A stretch of DNA of 64,000 nucleotides from Stemphylium vesicarium (taxonomy: Eukaryota > Ascomycota > Dothideomycetes > Pleosporales > Pleosporaceae): positions 1 through 64,000 of the forward strand of contig QXCR01000038.1 in NCBI GenBank assembly GCA_004380135.1, given 5' to 3'. Below are positions 33,072 to 43,046 of the stretch, piece by piece. The position numbers were made by a program, and so were the translations under genes. The notes under the pieces were generated by a model. That model worked only from the letters and a program-made list of their open reading frames with translations, did no database searches and was not told the origin of the DNA. Position 1 is the stretch's first letter. Each line of letters starts with the position of its first letter.

Positions 33072-35065
33072 ATGGCCAGCGAGAAAGTACTGAACTGGCT
33101 ATACAGCGTCCTTGTCAACGCAAGTCGGCCCCAACGCGTGGCATATGTCAGCGCTAACGCACACACACAGGAATACTCGGATGTAAATCGCACTTACCAC
33201 GACGCAGCTGAGACTCTCTCCAACTACACGTCGCTCAGCGTCCGCACCGAGCCCTACAGTCCGTCTACCTCCTCCCACGAGTTGCGCAAAGACTTACGAT
33301 AGCAGCCTACGAAAATGGGACATCGGCGCTCTTGCTGCTCCTCACAGGCACGCTACCCGTCACATTTCGCGGCGCAACCTACGGCTTCCCGGTAGCGATA
33401 TGGGTGCCTCATGCCTATCCTCGGGAGCCACCCATGGTATACGTCACGCCTTCGCACGACATAGTATTGAGGCCGGGACAGCATGTGAGCACAGATGGGA
33501 GGGTGTACCATCCGTATCTAGCACAATGGGCGCAGTATTGGGATGTGAGTAGCGCACACACACGCACCGCAAGCCACGGCCTGGCGCAATGCGTCGTCTG
33601 CAAGACATATAAAAGCTGACAATGGCATAGAAGTCTACCTTGTTTGACTTCCTGGCAGTCTTGCGAGGCGTCTTCGCCAAAGAGCCTCCTGTGCGATCGA
33701 GACAGCAGCAGCCACAGCATCATGCGCCCGCCCAACAGGCACCGCCACCGGTACCTCCACCGCCAGCTGAATGGCGACGCTCAGTCCACGACGCGTCTGG
33801 CTCCATACCACCTCCAACACCACCCAATCAAGCCCCGGCCCCTCCCCCCAAGCCACCGAAACCCCACGAGCAGCAAAGGTCCACACCACAGACACCACAC
33901 GATAGGTACTCGCAACCGCCTCCTCTGCCGCCTCACCCGCCGCAGCATCCTCAGTCGCAACAGCCGCACCATGACCCTCAGAGGAACAGATACGATGCGC
34001 CACCAAACTGGCAGCAGCAGCCGTCAGGCCAGCAGTATGCGCCGAATGGGCAGGGTAGCTACAACACGGGCCCAGCTTCATCGGGACCAAGGCCGCAACA
34101 TCCACAAGTACAGGCGCATGGCCACCCTCCACAAGCAGTCGGGATGGGCAGTCCAGTGAGTCCAATGACACCCAATGGCCAACGGATAGCACCACACCTT
34201 TCATCGGCACCTTCTCAGCCTTCTCCTCTCCAGCAGGCAAGCCCGTATCCAGTTTCTCCAGTCTCTCATCAGCAACGATTCGGCCAACCTCAACCGCCTC
34301 TACAGCCACAGCAACATTACCAACAGCACCCACAGCACTTCCCGCCGTATCAGAACCCACAACATCCACAGTTCCAACAGCCGCCACCTCAGCAAGCTCC
34401 ACAGGCTCCAAAGCCTCCAATTGACCTTCTTGATGATTCGCTCGAGGTTACGTTGCCTTCGCAGTCAGGCAATCAAGTTCCTCTTCCAGTACCACCTGTT
34501 CCGCCGAACCCCGAGAAAGATGCGCTCCTCCGAGCCCTCAGCCAGACTCTTGTTTCTCAGATCCAGCAAACTGTATCCTCCAACATGGCCGCCATCGCAC
34601 CACTTCGCGCGCAACAAGCAGCCCTCCAAAATGCATACTCTCGGTTGCAGGCTGAACTTGGCGAACTACAGCAGCTCGACGCAGCGCTTGCGACAAACGA
34701 GCAAGTATTGAAAGGTGCCATGATGGATGCGGATCGTGTCATGGAAGATGCACGAAGGAGGCAAGCCCCCGATGTCGATGACGTGCTGGTAGCTCCCACC
34801 ATAGTCGGGGGGCAACTTTATACCCTAGCTGCGGAAGAGAAGGGCATTGCCGATGCTCTTTTTGTTCTTGGTCGCGCTTTAGACAAGGGGCGGATTAGTA
34901 CGGATGTGTTTGCAAAGGTATGTGCTGTTGTGAATCGGCTACAAGAGGAGTTGTTCTAACCCGATACAGCAAACAAGAAGTCTTGCTCGCGAGCAATTTC
35001 TGAAGAAGGCTCTGATCAAAAAGATCGCCAAAGGCATGGCACTAGACGAGTACCAAATGCGATGA
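33072..35065 (+). CDS. VPS23: ESCRT-I subunit Vps23/Tsg101, 585 aa
   Basis: Exons 33072-33119, 33171-33258, 33306-33544, 33631-34917 and 34970-35065, 1758 nt in frame. The first intron has a GC donor (GCAAGT..GCTAAC..ACAG) and joins WLYSVLVN to EYSDVNRTYHD. UEV domain about 1-140 (TLPVTFRGATYGFPVAIWVPHAYPREPPMVYVTP; HVSTDGRVYHPYLAQW), with the E2 cysteine position lacking. A very long Pro/Gln-rich linker (about 160-410) follows, then a coiled coil (ALSQTLVSQIQQ..LQAELGELQQLDAAL) and the C-terminal steadiness box (EEKGIADALFVLGRALDKGRI..VFAKQTRSLAREQFLKKALIKKI). Binds ubiquitinated cargo at endosomes and recruits the rest of the ESCRT machinery. Confidence 0.95.
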
Positions 35066-35349
35066 ACTCAGATCGAAGGAGCAATCAATGCACCCGACGA
35101 TCTTTGGCAACTCTCAATCTCCCACTGGTCTCCCTGTCGCAGTGTCTGTTGTACCAGGTTCCAATGCAATCGTCGCAAGCAAAACCTATCGCTGACATTC
35201 ATGTCGCACACGCCTTCGCGCATTGTACAGTAATGCTAATATATGCAGACTATGCTCACTGTCGCATCGTATTGATGTGGTATAAGAGAATCGTTTATTA
35301 CATGACTACGTTACTATTATTAAACTACGCCTACTTTTCCCCCAATCAT

Positions 35350-36812
35350 TTACACCATATCGTTACCGCGCAGACTGCGAGGCGCGCCGTTGTTGAGGGT
35401 CCTCTCCTCCGGCTCCATGTCGAACACAGCGTAAGGGTCGGGAGTGACGTGAACCTCGCCCTTCTTCTGCATCTCGACAAGGCTGATGTCGCTTTCAGCA
35501 CGACTAACCACCGCACGTTCGTATTGTCCCTTGCCTGATGGGCGTGCACTGCCAGCTGAGGCCACGGAGATCTTGCTGAACTTGCCACTGCTGTTGCCAG
35601 TAGCCTGCGAAGCACCCTGCGAGCCCATCTTGGAGCCAGCAATCTGTAGCATGGAACCCAGGGACGAGAGCACACTTCCGAAAGCGGCGACCTTGAAGAT
35701 TGGTCGCAGGGCGGGGAGGCAGCAAGCGATGAGGGCGACGTTCGTCTCGACTATGGTCCAGAAGATACCGTGCGATGTTATTCCGATGATGTCGTATGGG
35801 GGCATGCCCATGATGGTGACCATCTCGAGTCCCTCTGTAGGCTTGTTAGAATGCAATCATGCAACGCAGCTTTGATGTGAGTAGACTTACCCTGAGGTGT
35901 GTTCTGTTTGATACAGATGACCATGCGCACGATAGCAGCAGCGACAGCGAAACCTCCGAGAAGGAAGACACCGCATACCTGGAACTTGCGCACCGTTGGC
36001 ATGTGAAGTCGCCAGATCTACATTCGCGATCGGTTAGTGACATGATCACTACAGAAGGCTGTGTATATCTTACCCAGGGCAGCGGTAGCAACAGGATGCA
36101 TAGATCGAAGAATGCATCAATGACGGTGAATGCAATGGTGGCCTCGAATCCAAAAGGGCAGTTTTCGGCGATGCTTGCAAGAGAGCCCCAGTTTGCGGAG
36201 AAGTTCAGGTTGCAGTCAAAGATAAAACCGAAGAAGAAAGCGATGATAAACCCGATAGTGAGGAAGATGAAGCCAAGCGACACTTTCTGGAAGCTAGGCC
36301 AGGTGAAGATGCGACGGTAGAAGAAGAGGAAAGCTAGCTTGGTAAAGCCGATTGCGACAGGCTGCATGATGAACATGATGTACACCAACTGCCATGGTGT
36401 TAGTACAATTAATCGCCTATAGAAGGCACAAATCGGGACTTGCCTTCTCGAGGATGACCAAGGTAGGGGTCGTGCTGGTGATCCAGTTCTCGATGTTCGA
36501 AGCATCATTGTGGGCGCCAACAATGCCTTTCGCCGATCCTAAAACGGCGGTTAGCCACCAACGCCTCCTAACGGGAAGTCGCGCACCACCTGGGCACATA
36601 CCATAGATCAGCACAGTCGAAAGGCCAATGGTAGGGACGAGAGCAAGAAGACAGAAAATGTCGTCCAGATGCTGACTCCACATGAAACCCGCCATTTTCC
36701 TGGACCTTCTCCATGACAGAACGAGCCTGAGAACGACGGCGATGACGGTAAGGACCAGAAGAACAATCGCCGTAACGAAGCAAGAAGTAACGCTGATGTA
36801 CGTGTAAGACAT
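35350..36812 (-). CDS. Fungal SAT4/rhodopsin-domain integral membrane protein, 410 aa
   Basis: Exons 36812-36602, 36538-36444, 36388-36074, 36017-35891 and 35834-35350, 1233 nt in frame. The second intron (36443-36389) begins GCAAGT and ends TACTAAC..GGCAG, a GC-AG intron. Seven hydrophobic segments: SVTSCFVTAIVLLVLTVIAVVL, LDDIFCLLALVPTIGLSTVLIYG, VYIMFIMQPVAIGFTKLAFLFFYRRIF, SLGFIFLTIGFIIAFFFGFIFDC, AFTVIDAFFDLCILLLPLPW, GVFLLGGFAVAAAIVRMVICI and FWTIVETNVALIACCLPALRPIF. The DD, FYRRIF and LLPLPW/ETNVALIAACLP-type motifs define the fungal rhodopsin/SAT4 domain (PTH11-related). No CFEM domain. Cytosolic Ser/Gly-rich tail. Likely a plasma-membrane sensor or receptor; ligand unknown. Confidence 0.85.
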
Positions 36813-37539
36813 CGTTGCAGAGAAGAGCAGGAAGGTGCTGCGAGCGACTGTATGGAACTACTGGATAACCATTAACCACCGCGTGAATGGTAGGTATATA
36901 TGTGCTGTACGGAGCCTACCCAGGGCCATTTGCAACGGAAACACCTCCTTCCCCTCCACTACATGCATACACCCTCTCGACCCTCACAAGTTGGCGAGGC
37001 TGGATCGAAGCACAGACACTAAGACCGATGGTCTTCGAGGCTTGTATACGAGCTAGTAAGGATGTAGCGTGCGATCCAGAACACTGACGTAGAAACCCAA
37101 CCAAACCCCGACCCACTACACAACGGATGGGTTCTCCGCAACGCGCACACAGGTTCATGTCTTCCGAACACCAAGCAAATAAGCGAAGATCAATTATTTT
37201 CTCCGCTTAGATGTACCAGATCTCAGATGCACTTCCCCTTGGTCTGGGTCTCCGGGCACGCGCCTAGGCTAGTACGCGCATAGATCCGGCTTCCAGGCCC
37301 CTTACCCGACCATTCCCCTTGTCCCGGGGACGATCGAGAATTTGCACTGAGCGGGAGATCATCGCAATGTTTCGGAACGACCGCTAAGCTTAATTCTCCT
37401 GCCACACCAACGTTGGGCAGCTTTGACACCGACTTTGTCATCCGTCAACAATGTCTCGTCTATATTGGAGTCATGCGCTGTTACGGTGACGCTTCCGAAT
37501 GGTGTACCCTGCATCCACTTCTACTCTCTCTCGTCAACC
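36813..37539. other. Intergenic, 727 bp, divergent
   Basis: Lies between the SAT4-like gene (-) and the UstYa-like gene (+). Short frames only. TAGGTATATATGTG at about 36890 is a TATA candidate for the minus-strand gene. Confidence 0.4.
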
Positions 37540-38567
37540 ATGTTTGCTCGTTACTCGCTTCTTTCAACCACCGAACAGGCTCCAGAACAGGCCCACGGAA
37601 CGCGCCTAGTGCCCAAACGGTCTTTTTTAACGACATCTCTTGTTATACTCTCGATCGTCAACCTTTGTGTACTGGGTACATCGATTGCACTATGGCGTGC
37701 TGCTACTGCTGCGGGCGAGGCTGCCGTGACGGCACATGCAGCTGCGGAGGTTTCTGAACCTGCTGCTGCCATCACGCCTGGCCCTGCATCTCACGATGTT
37801 CCTGCCGAGCTAGCTGTGGTGGATGTCTTGCCCACGGCGTTTGTCCCTTTTCTGTGGCACACGCCGTGGGGCGCGCCTAATGCCACTGAAGCGGATGTGT
37901 TGTGGGACAGCCTCAACACTGCGCATGGACAGTGAGTCTTAATGCACCAAGTGGATAGCAGTTCTTCACTGACGGCGTTCAAGCGTTGCGATTGATCATG
38001 AATGGGCGGCTGCAAACCACGTAAGTTATCATCCTGAGGCACCAGAAGTAACTACAACACTTCGGATAGCAAGTAACAGTGTGAGCAGTGGCAGCCATCC
38101 ATGGACATACCCGGAAAGCCTGGGAAAGGCATGTACCTCCTCCAAGCCTACCATCAGCTCCACTGCCTCGTAAGTTTCATTTCTCCTTTCATCACAAATA
38201 CGTCATGTCAACAACCACCTCCTATGGTCTTGTAATTGACAAAATTCAGCGAATCGTACGCACTTCCTATCTAGCTGCGAGCCGCCAAGAGCCTCCAAAA
38301 TATCCCATGCATCACGCCTTGCATTGTTTTGATGCACTTCGCCAACACATTATGTGTCACGCGGACAACACTCCGCTCTACGGCCACGGTGATGGCACGG
38401 CAGGTAATGGTCAGGTACACCAATGCAAGGATTGGAACGCACTGAGAGACTACGCCACCAGGAACACGGCTTGCTTCCGCGATGGCAAGCCTGGCATGAC
38501 TCTCGAGGACCACTTTGGCGTTTGTGACGATGGTACAGATGGTCTAGAGTTGGGAGTAGTCTTGTAG
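37540..38567 (+). CDS. UstYa-like (DUF3328) oxidase, type II membrane protein, 275 aa
   Basis: Exons 37540-37931, 37984-38020, 38089-38169 and 38250-38567, 828 nt in frame. One TM segment at residues about 29-51 (LTTSLVILSIVNLCVLGTSIAL). HTPWGAPNATEADVLWDSLNTAHG then leads to the conserved core. Two HxxHC motifs: H165-QLH-C169 (AYHQLHCL) and H192-ALH-C196 (HHALHCFDALRQHIMCHAD), plus VHQCKDWNALRDYA. Known family: copper-type oxidases that cyclise or hydroxylate ribosomal peptides (ustiloxin, cyclochlorotine-type pathways) in the secretory system. I see no peptide precursor, tyrosinase or peptidase nearby, so the substrate is open. Start 37540 chosen because it precedes the TM at the usual distance; the frame is open upstream to 37423. 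Confidence 0.88.
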
Positions 38568-38793
38568 CGTAGATGTTTGACCGTGGGCGGATGAATCGAT
38601 TTGTAAACCCTCGTAGCTTCTTCTTGTTCAATAAGTGAATCTGACCTATTGCGGGTCGATGAGACAGAATAGGTACACGACTCTCGCTTACTGAGAAGTT
38701 ACCATGGTTAGCCATCACAGCCACAACCCCTTCAACGAAGCTGGGGGTGTGTGCACTCTGGTGAACTGTCAGCGCCCGTTCAGTCCAGACTGT

Positions 38794-38914
38794 CGGGCTT
38801 CGCCTTGCTCTCGTTGCTGAGAGGAACGGCAGGTCGACCTTTGAGTCAGTGACCCGGGTCTCGCCTTGCGCTCATCGTTGAGAGAAGCGGGAGATCGACT
38901 TCGAGTCAAGAATC
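38794..38914. repeat. Imperfect tandem duplication, two copies of about 61 bp
   Basis: Copy 1 from 38794 (CGGGCTTCGCCTTGCTCTCG..) and copy 2 from 38855 (CGGGTCTCGCCTTGCGCTCA..) align along their length, sharing CGCCTTGC, TTGAGAG or CTGAGAG, GATCGAC or GGTCGAC and GAGTCA. I count roughly a dozen differences. Not in a gene; function unknown. Confidence 0.6.
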
Positions 38915-39721
38915 GGTACTCTATACCACGAAAGCGACTATCGGAGGCGCCCGTAGTTCCCCAACGGAGCCAGCGGTTCGCGTAACGTGTTGCCGCGGCG
39001 GTCCAAGAGCACGCATCCGGCCATCTAACTTGAAATGTGAGGCTCTAATGCACAGCATGCTGCCTAACGGAGCCACGTTCTGCGGACAAATCTCCGAGAA
39101 ATCTGGAGTACAAGTCCTGAAAGGGCTAGATCGGGTCCCAAAAGCTTAACATTTGTCGCATTCTGGATCGCGATAGCACTGACGTATCCCATTTCTCGCT
39201 TCTCGGTAACGCCATAGTTTCAACGCTCCCCAGCGCGGACCACTCCCGAAACCGCGATTCGCTGATGACCCTTCCCTAGCCTGTTGCGTGGCCGGTTAGA
39301 GTTCCGCCTAGAAGCCTGAGATTAGTGAAAGAATAAGCGAAAGCAAGGCGCTAAGGCGGACCGGACGATGGAACGATGACTGTAAGTTACTCCCCCAAGG
39401 CAGGTCCGCGGCGCAGCTACCGCATAAGCCAGCAGACACGTTCTGTGGCTTCGCTTCCCACACGTGGTGGCTTCGAGTCTGGTACCTGATAGATCCCACA
39501 ACTTGAGCAGACTATCGTGAGAATCGAGAAATTGGCAGTGTACCGTTGACAAAAACATTTTCCGCCTCACCGGAATGCATTCCGACGAGGACACAAATCT
39601 GGAATCTGGGCACGGGGCTTGACTCGACGCACACGAAACGAGGCGAAGACCTGGGCCCCCAGGGGTCAACGATGATACCGCATGCGAGTGTGCCTGACGG
39701 TAAGGTAGAGTGTTTCGTTTG

Positions 39722-39728
39722 TATAAAG
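39722..39728 (+). promoter_or_regulatory. TATA box of the secreted cysteine-rich protein gene
   Basis: TATAAAG, about 172 bp upstream of the ATG at 39900 and followed by a C/T-rich leader (39760-39895). This arrangement is typical of strongly expressed fungal genes. Confidence 0.45.
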
Positions 39729-39899
39729 ACGGGGTGAATCCCTGCGTGGAAATAAGATCATCATCCAGCATCATCAGCTACAGTTCGCTACTACTACTTC
39801 TACTCCTCTTCTACCCGCATCCGACTCGCTTCGGCATCAGTCTTTCGCTTCTCATCACTTTCGCTCTTCGCTGCCTAATCAACCCTCACCTCCGCAATA

Positions 39900-40653
39900 A
39901 TGAAGACCTCTACCTTCCTCGCCATTGCCAGCGGCATGGCCGCAACTGCCTCTCCTCTCCTCGGCCTCAAGGTCGGCAACTTGAATGTCGGCGTTGCCAA
40001 CGGCAATGGCCTTCTCAGCGTCAACGTCGCCAGCTCCTCTGTTGCTCCTGCCAAAGTGGCCACCCCCACCACCTCCTCGGCCGTAGCCGCTACAAACACC
40101 TACCCTACAGGCCTGCCTGCGTTCTCCGCCCCCGTCCAGGGCAAGGGTATCTTGTCGCTCACCAACCTCCCCGCTCTTCCCCCGGTCCTCGACAAGACCC
40201 TCTCTGGTGTCTTGGGCGCTGTCTACGGTCTCCTCTCTGGTGTCTGCAACACCCAGTATGACTGCCGCATTACCGTTGCCGGATCCATCCAATCGCTGCT
40301 CGTCGATGGCGACAAGTACACCATGGAGAGCAGCATCGCCGCCTGGTGCAACGAGGGTCGCTGCTACGGCTCTGTCGATATCCCACTTACCGCTACTGCC
40401 CCTTTCATCATCACCTGCGACCAGATCACTGGTACCAAGGCCTGCACTGCCACCATCGCCGGTGCAGCCAACGCCATCTTCACCAACGGTCAACAAGTTG
40501 GTAAGTTTTTCCTCCATCAAGATACTTGTCCATGATTCATAAGCCTCTTGCTAACGCATCACAGAACTCTGGGGCTGGCTCACTCCTGCTGGTTACTGTA
40601 AGGACGGTGTCTGCACCGCTTCCATCTCTGCTTTCGGCGACCCAATGTACTAG
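39900..40653 (+). CDS. Secreted cysteine-containing protein, 229 aa, unknown function
   Basis: Exons 39900-40500 and 40565-40653, intron GTAAGT..CTAAC..CACAG, 690 nt in frame. Signal peptide MKTSTFLAIASGMAATAS. Residues about 20-85 are low-complexity Ala/Val/Ser/Thr/Gly (GLKVGNLNVGVANGNGLLSV). The C-terminal half holds eight cysteines in spaced pairs: CNTQYDC, WCNEGRCYG, ITCDQITGTKAC and YCKDGVC. No catalytic motif seen. C-ending codons are preferred (GCC, ATC, AAC), which points to strong expression. It may be a cell-surface or apoplastic protein; an effector role is speculation. Confidence 0.85.
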
Positions 40654-41227
40654 ACGCTTCCACCACCTCGGCGGGTGACGAGTAGTCATCGCTTGTAGGC
40701 GGCAGTGGCATAGATTGCCGACATCTATGACGACACTTGGCCCAAAGTTTCGAAGGGCGACTGCGATTTTCACTTCTTCTAGTATATATTTTTGTGCTTT
40801 ACCCTTTTTTCATGTCTAATGTCTTGTTTCTTTTCGGAGATTGATGCTAGAGAGTCGGAAGTTTTCTCAAGTAAATATTTAACAATGAAACTTTGAATTA
40901 TAAACCTGGTACCTTGCTTTAGTGAAAGTGCCAATAAAGAGTTCTTCGCGCGGTCTTCGCATTGTTGAACGAGTTTGACCATGACTCGCACAGCTTTGTA
41001 ATGAAAAAATAGAAAGAGCATTTGTTGCTATGATTTCCTGTGGAAGAGAAGAAGCAACGATATGTACCAAGTACACTTGTCTACTGTGCAAACTTGATGC
41101 AACCCCTCGGTTTCATCATATTCCTTGACCAGAATGCGTGATAGAGGTACGTCAAGACATGCGGCTTATACGAACGCAATTGAGTGCTTGTGTTTAGATG
41201 TGTCTCTAATATCGCCACTGACAAAGC

Positions 41228-41235
41228 TTATGTAG
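41228..41235. repeat. Target-site duplication, left copy
   Basis: TTATGTAG directly outside the left inverted repeat; identical to the copy at 41354-41361. Confidence 0.8.
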
Positions 41236-41353
41236 CAGACTTGTCAACAAGCAAACTGATCTACAGTTTGAATACCTAAACAAGCTAGTTTCCGTCCGGG
41301 ATTTCCTGTCTAAGTATTCAAACTGTAGATCAGTTTGCTTGTTGACAAGTCTG
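41236..41353. mobile_element. hAT-like foldback MITE, 118 bp, with 40-bp perfect terminal inverted repeats
   Basis: Left arm 41236-41275 begins CAGACTTGTCAACAAGCAAA. Right arm 41314-41353 is its exact reverse complement over 40 of 40 bases. The spacer is 38 nt (41276-41313). The element is flanked on both sides by TTATGTAG (41228-41235 and 41354-41361), an 8-bp target-site duplication. An 8-bp duplication plus ends starting CAG fit the hAT superfamily. There is no coding capacity, so it would depend on a transposase elsewhere. Perfect arms suggest recent insertion. Alternative: a hairpin-forming non-autonomous element of another family. Confidence 0.85.
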
Positions 41354-41361
41354 TTATGTAG
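41354..41361. repeat. Target-site duplication, right copy
   Basis: TTATGTAG directly outside the right inverted repeat. Confidence 0.8.
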
Positions 41362-43046
41362 CTTCCACTTGTCTGAGTATCAAAGGAATATAGACATCAC
41401 CTATGTATCATTGTGTAGTCATGATGTGGACGAAGACCTGTTTTATTCCAAAAAAATCTCGTCTAGTATGTGTATCGCGAAATAGCCTAAAAACGGGTTG
41501 AAATTCTTATTAGGCATGTGTAGTGTTTTCTACTACTCTAGTCGTTAAATGAATATCAAAGCTACGCTTCTAATTACTCTTATAGAAAGAAATAGAACAA
41601 AGTCTTTTGCGAGTACACCGGTAGCCTTAGAAACCGGTTCTGGTAAGGTACTTCTATCTTTGACTTGAGGCTCACATTACCAAAGTGGCCGAGGTAATTC
41701 AAGAAAGATAATTTGTAATAGACAGAGAATGCTACTCAAAGGTTTTGTAGAATTTCGATGATACTAGGTTTGATATATTGTGTGAAATATTATTGTCACA
41801 TCCAAAGGGTGCGACTACACGTTTTTACTTGTTCTTCTAGACCTTGTGTGTAGGCACTACCTATGTAACATCATGTACGATTGCGCTCAATGTCCATTGT
41901 AGTGTCTCAACACATTGGAACTAGACTAGAAGTAAGTTGAAAGCAATTTCAGCGGTCAGCTCGCACGATCATAGCCTCTACAGGATAAAATAGAGGAGGA
42001 GAGAAAGGATTAGATGAAGTATCGACAAAAGAGAAGTGCGTCAATGTAAAGATCTGAGGGATGCCGGGGAAGTTTTCCATTATATGGTAATCTCTACGAA
42101 ACTACCGGATAGCTTGATATGTGCAGTTTCAGTCTATCTCGCCGAGAGCCCCGGGATGTAAGCTTCCGGCTGTACACCGTAGACCCTGGTCCTCCAACAC
42201 GATGGCAAGAGCAGAGAATGAGCAGGGCATAGAGACTGTTGGGCAGCTACAACAACAAAAAGAAAAACCAAGAGACACGCTATTGGAGGGGCGCGAGTAC
42301 GCATTGATTGGCCAAGGCTCTAGAAGAATGGAAGGGGCACATTTCGACATGAGCAGGATATATCTGTTGAGAATGCCAGGGCAGGTCTCATGTCCCCATC
42401 CTTGAGATTCGTAGGCATGTGTACCCGTAGGATGGACATCCCTACCCGACCTTGCATCGGGTACGCTTGACGGGAAGAAAAAAGTTTGCACGGTTGCGGC
42501 GCTCGTGATGGAGCTTAGCAAAGGGGTCCAGGGGCTGTGGCGTCGCTGTCTTGAGGTCGCGCGCGTGATGCCCTTCTATTTGCGGGTGCTTAATCATACT
42601 TACCAAGCCGTTCGCCACAGCGAGCCAGCCCGTATCGCATGTAACGACGATGACGAAGCATGATGAATCCAAATCCGCTCGTGTAAAACAGACAAAGAGA
42701 AGCAGCGGTAAAGGCGAATCAAGCTCATGATAGCGCAGAGCTAAGAGGCGTTCCTGCATGAAATCCTCCCGGACCTACCATTGATCCGGGGCATCATCAA
42801 TCTAAATTAAAGGCTAACCAGTACGATTCGAGGTCAGGCAACCAGCGCACTATGGGCTGGACGCAACGCCACGGACGGCAAGAGAATGTCTGTCTTTTCT
42901 GCTGCTGCTGCTGCCTGGCCCTTCTTTCTTTCTCTTCTTCATGCTTCGTCCCCGGCCGTAGACATCGCGCCTCTTCGTGCGCATCCACTCGCTCCCACCC
43001 CGACACTCGTTTCTTCTAACCACCTACTTTTAATTAATACCTAATC

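Larger units (their letters stand above)
38568..39899. other. Intergenic, 1.3 kb, with tandem repeat and a TATA box
   Basis: Contains the imperfect 61-bp tandem duplication at 38794-38914. TATAAAG at 39722-39728 is about 175 bp upstream of the secreted-protein ATG. Open frames on the minus strand (39308-39774) have no protein-like features. Confidence 0.45.
40654..43046. other. Gene-poor, AT-rich island (2.4 kb) with a MITE
   Basis: No supported gene. The left two-thirds is clearly lower in GC than its neighbours and holds the foldback element at 41236-41353. Weak frames at 42121-42759 on both strands overlap each other and carry no motif. The right end is the CT-rich promoter of the 43047 gene (about 42895-43020), with a CTG/CAG run (about 42900-42915). 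Confidence 0.6.

Noticed and set aside
33635..34420. 261-codon minus-strand frame opposite VPS23
   Set aside because: It is the mirror of the Pro/Gln-rich VPS23 linker (Val/Glu/Ala-rich antisense), not an independent gene.
39308..39774. 150-codon open frame on the minus strand
   Set aside because: No motif, irregular composition, and it overlaps the TATA box of the secreted-protein gene on the other strand.
37540..40653. Complete ribosomal-peptide (dikaritin-type) cluster
   Set aside because: Only the UstYa-like oxidase is present. The neighbouring secreted protein has no repeated core peptides or regular Kex2 sites, and no peptidase, methyltransferase or tyrosinase is seen.
42121..42759. 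Overlapping short frames on both strands in the AT-rich island
   Set aside because: They contradict one another and lack splice support or family features.
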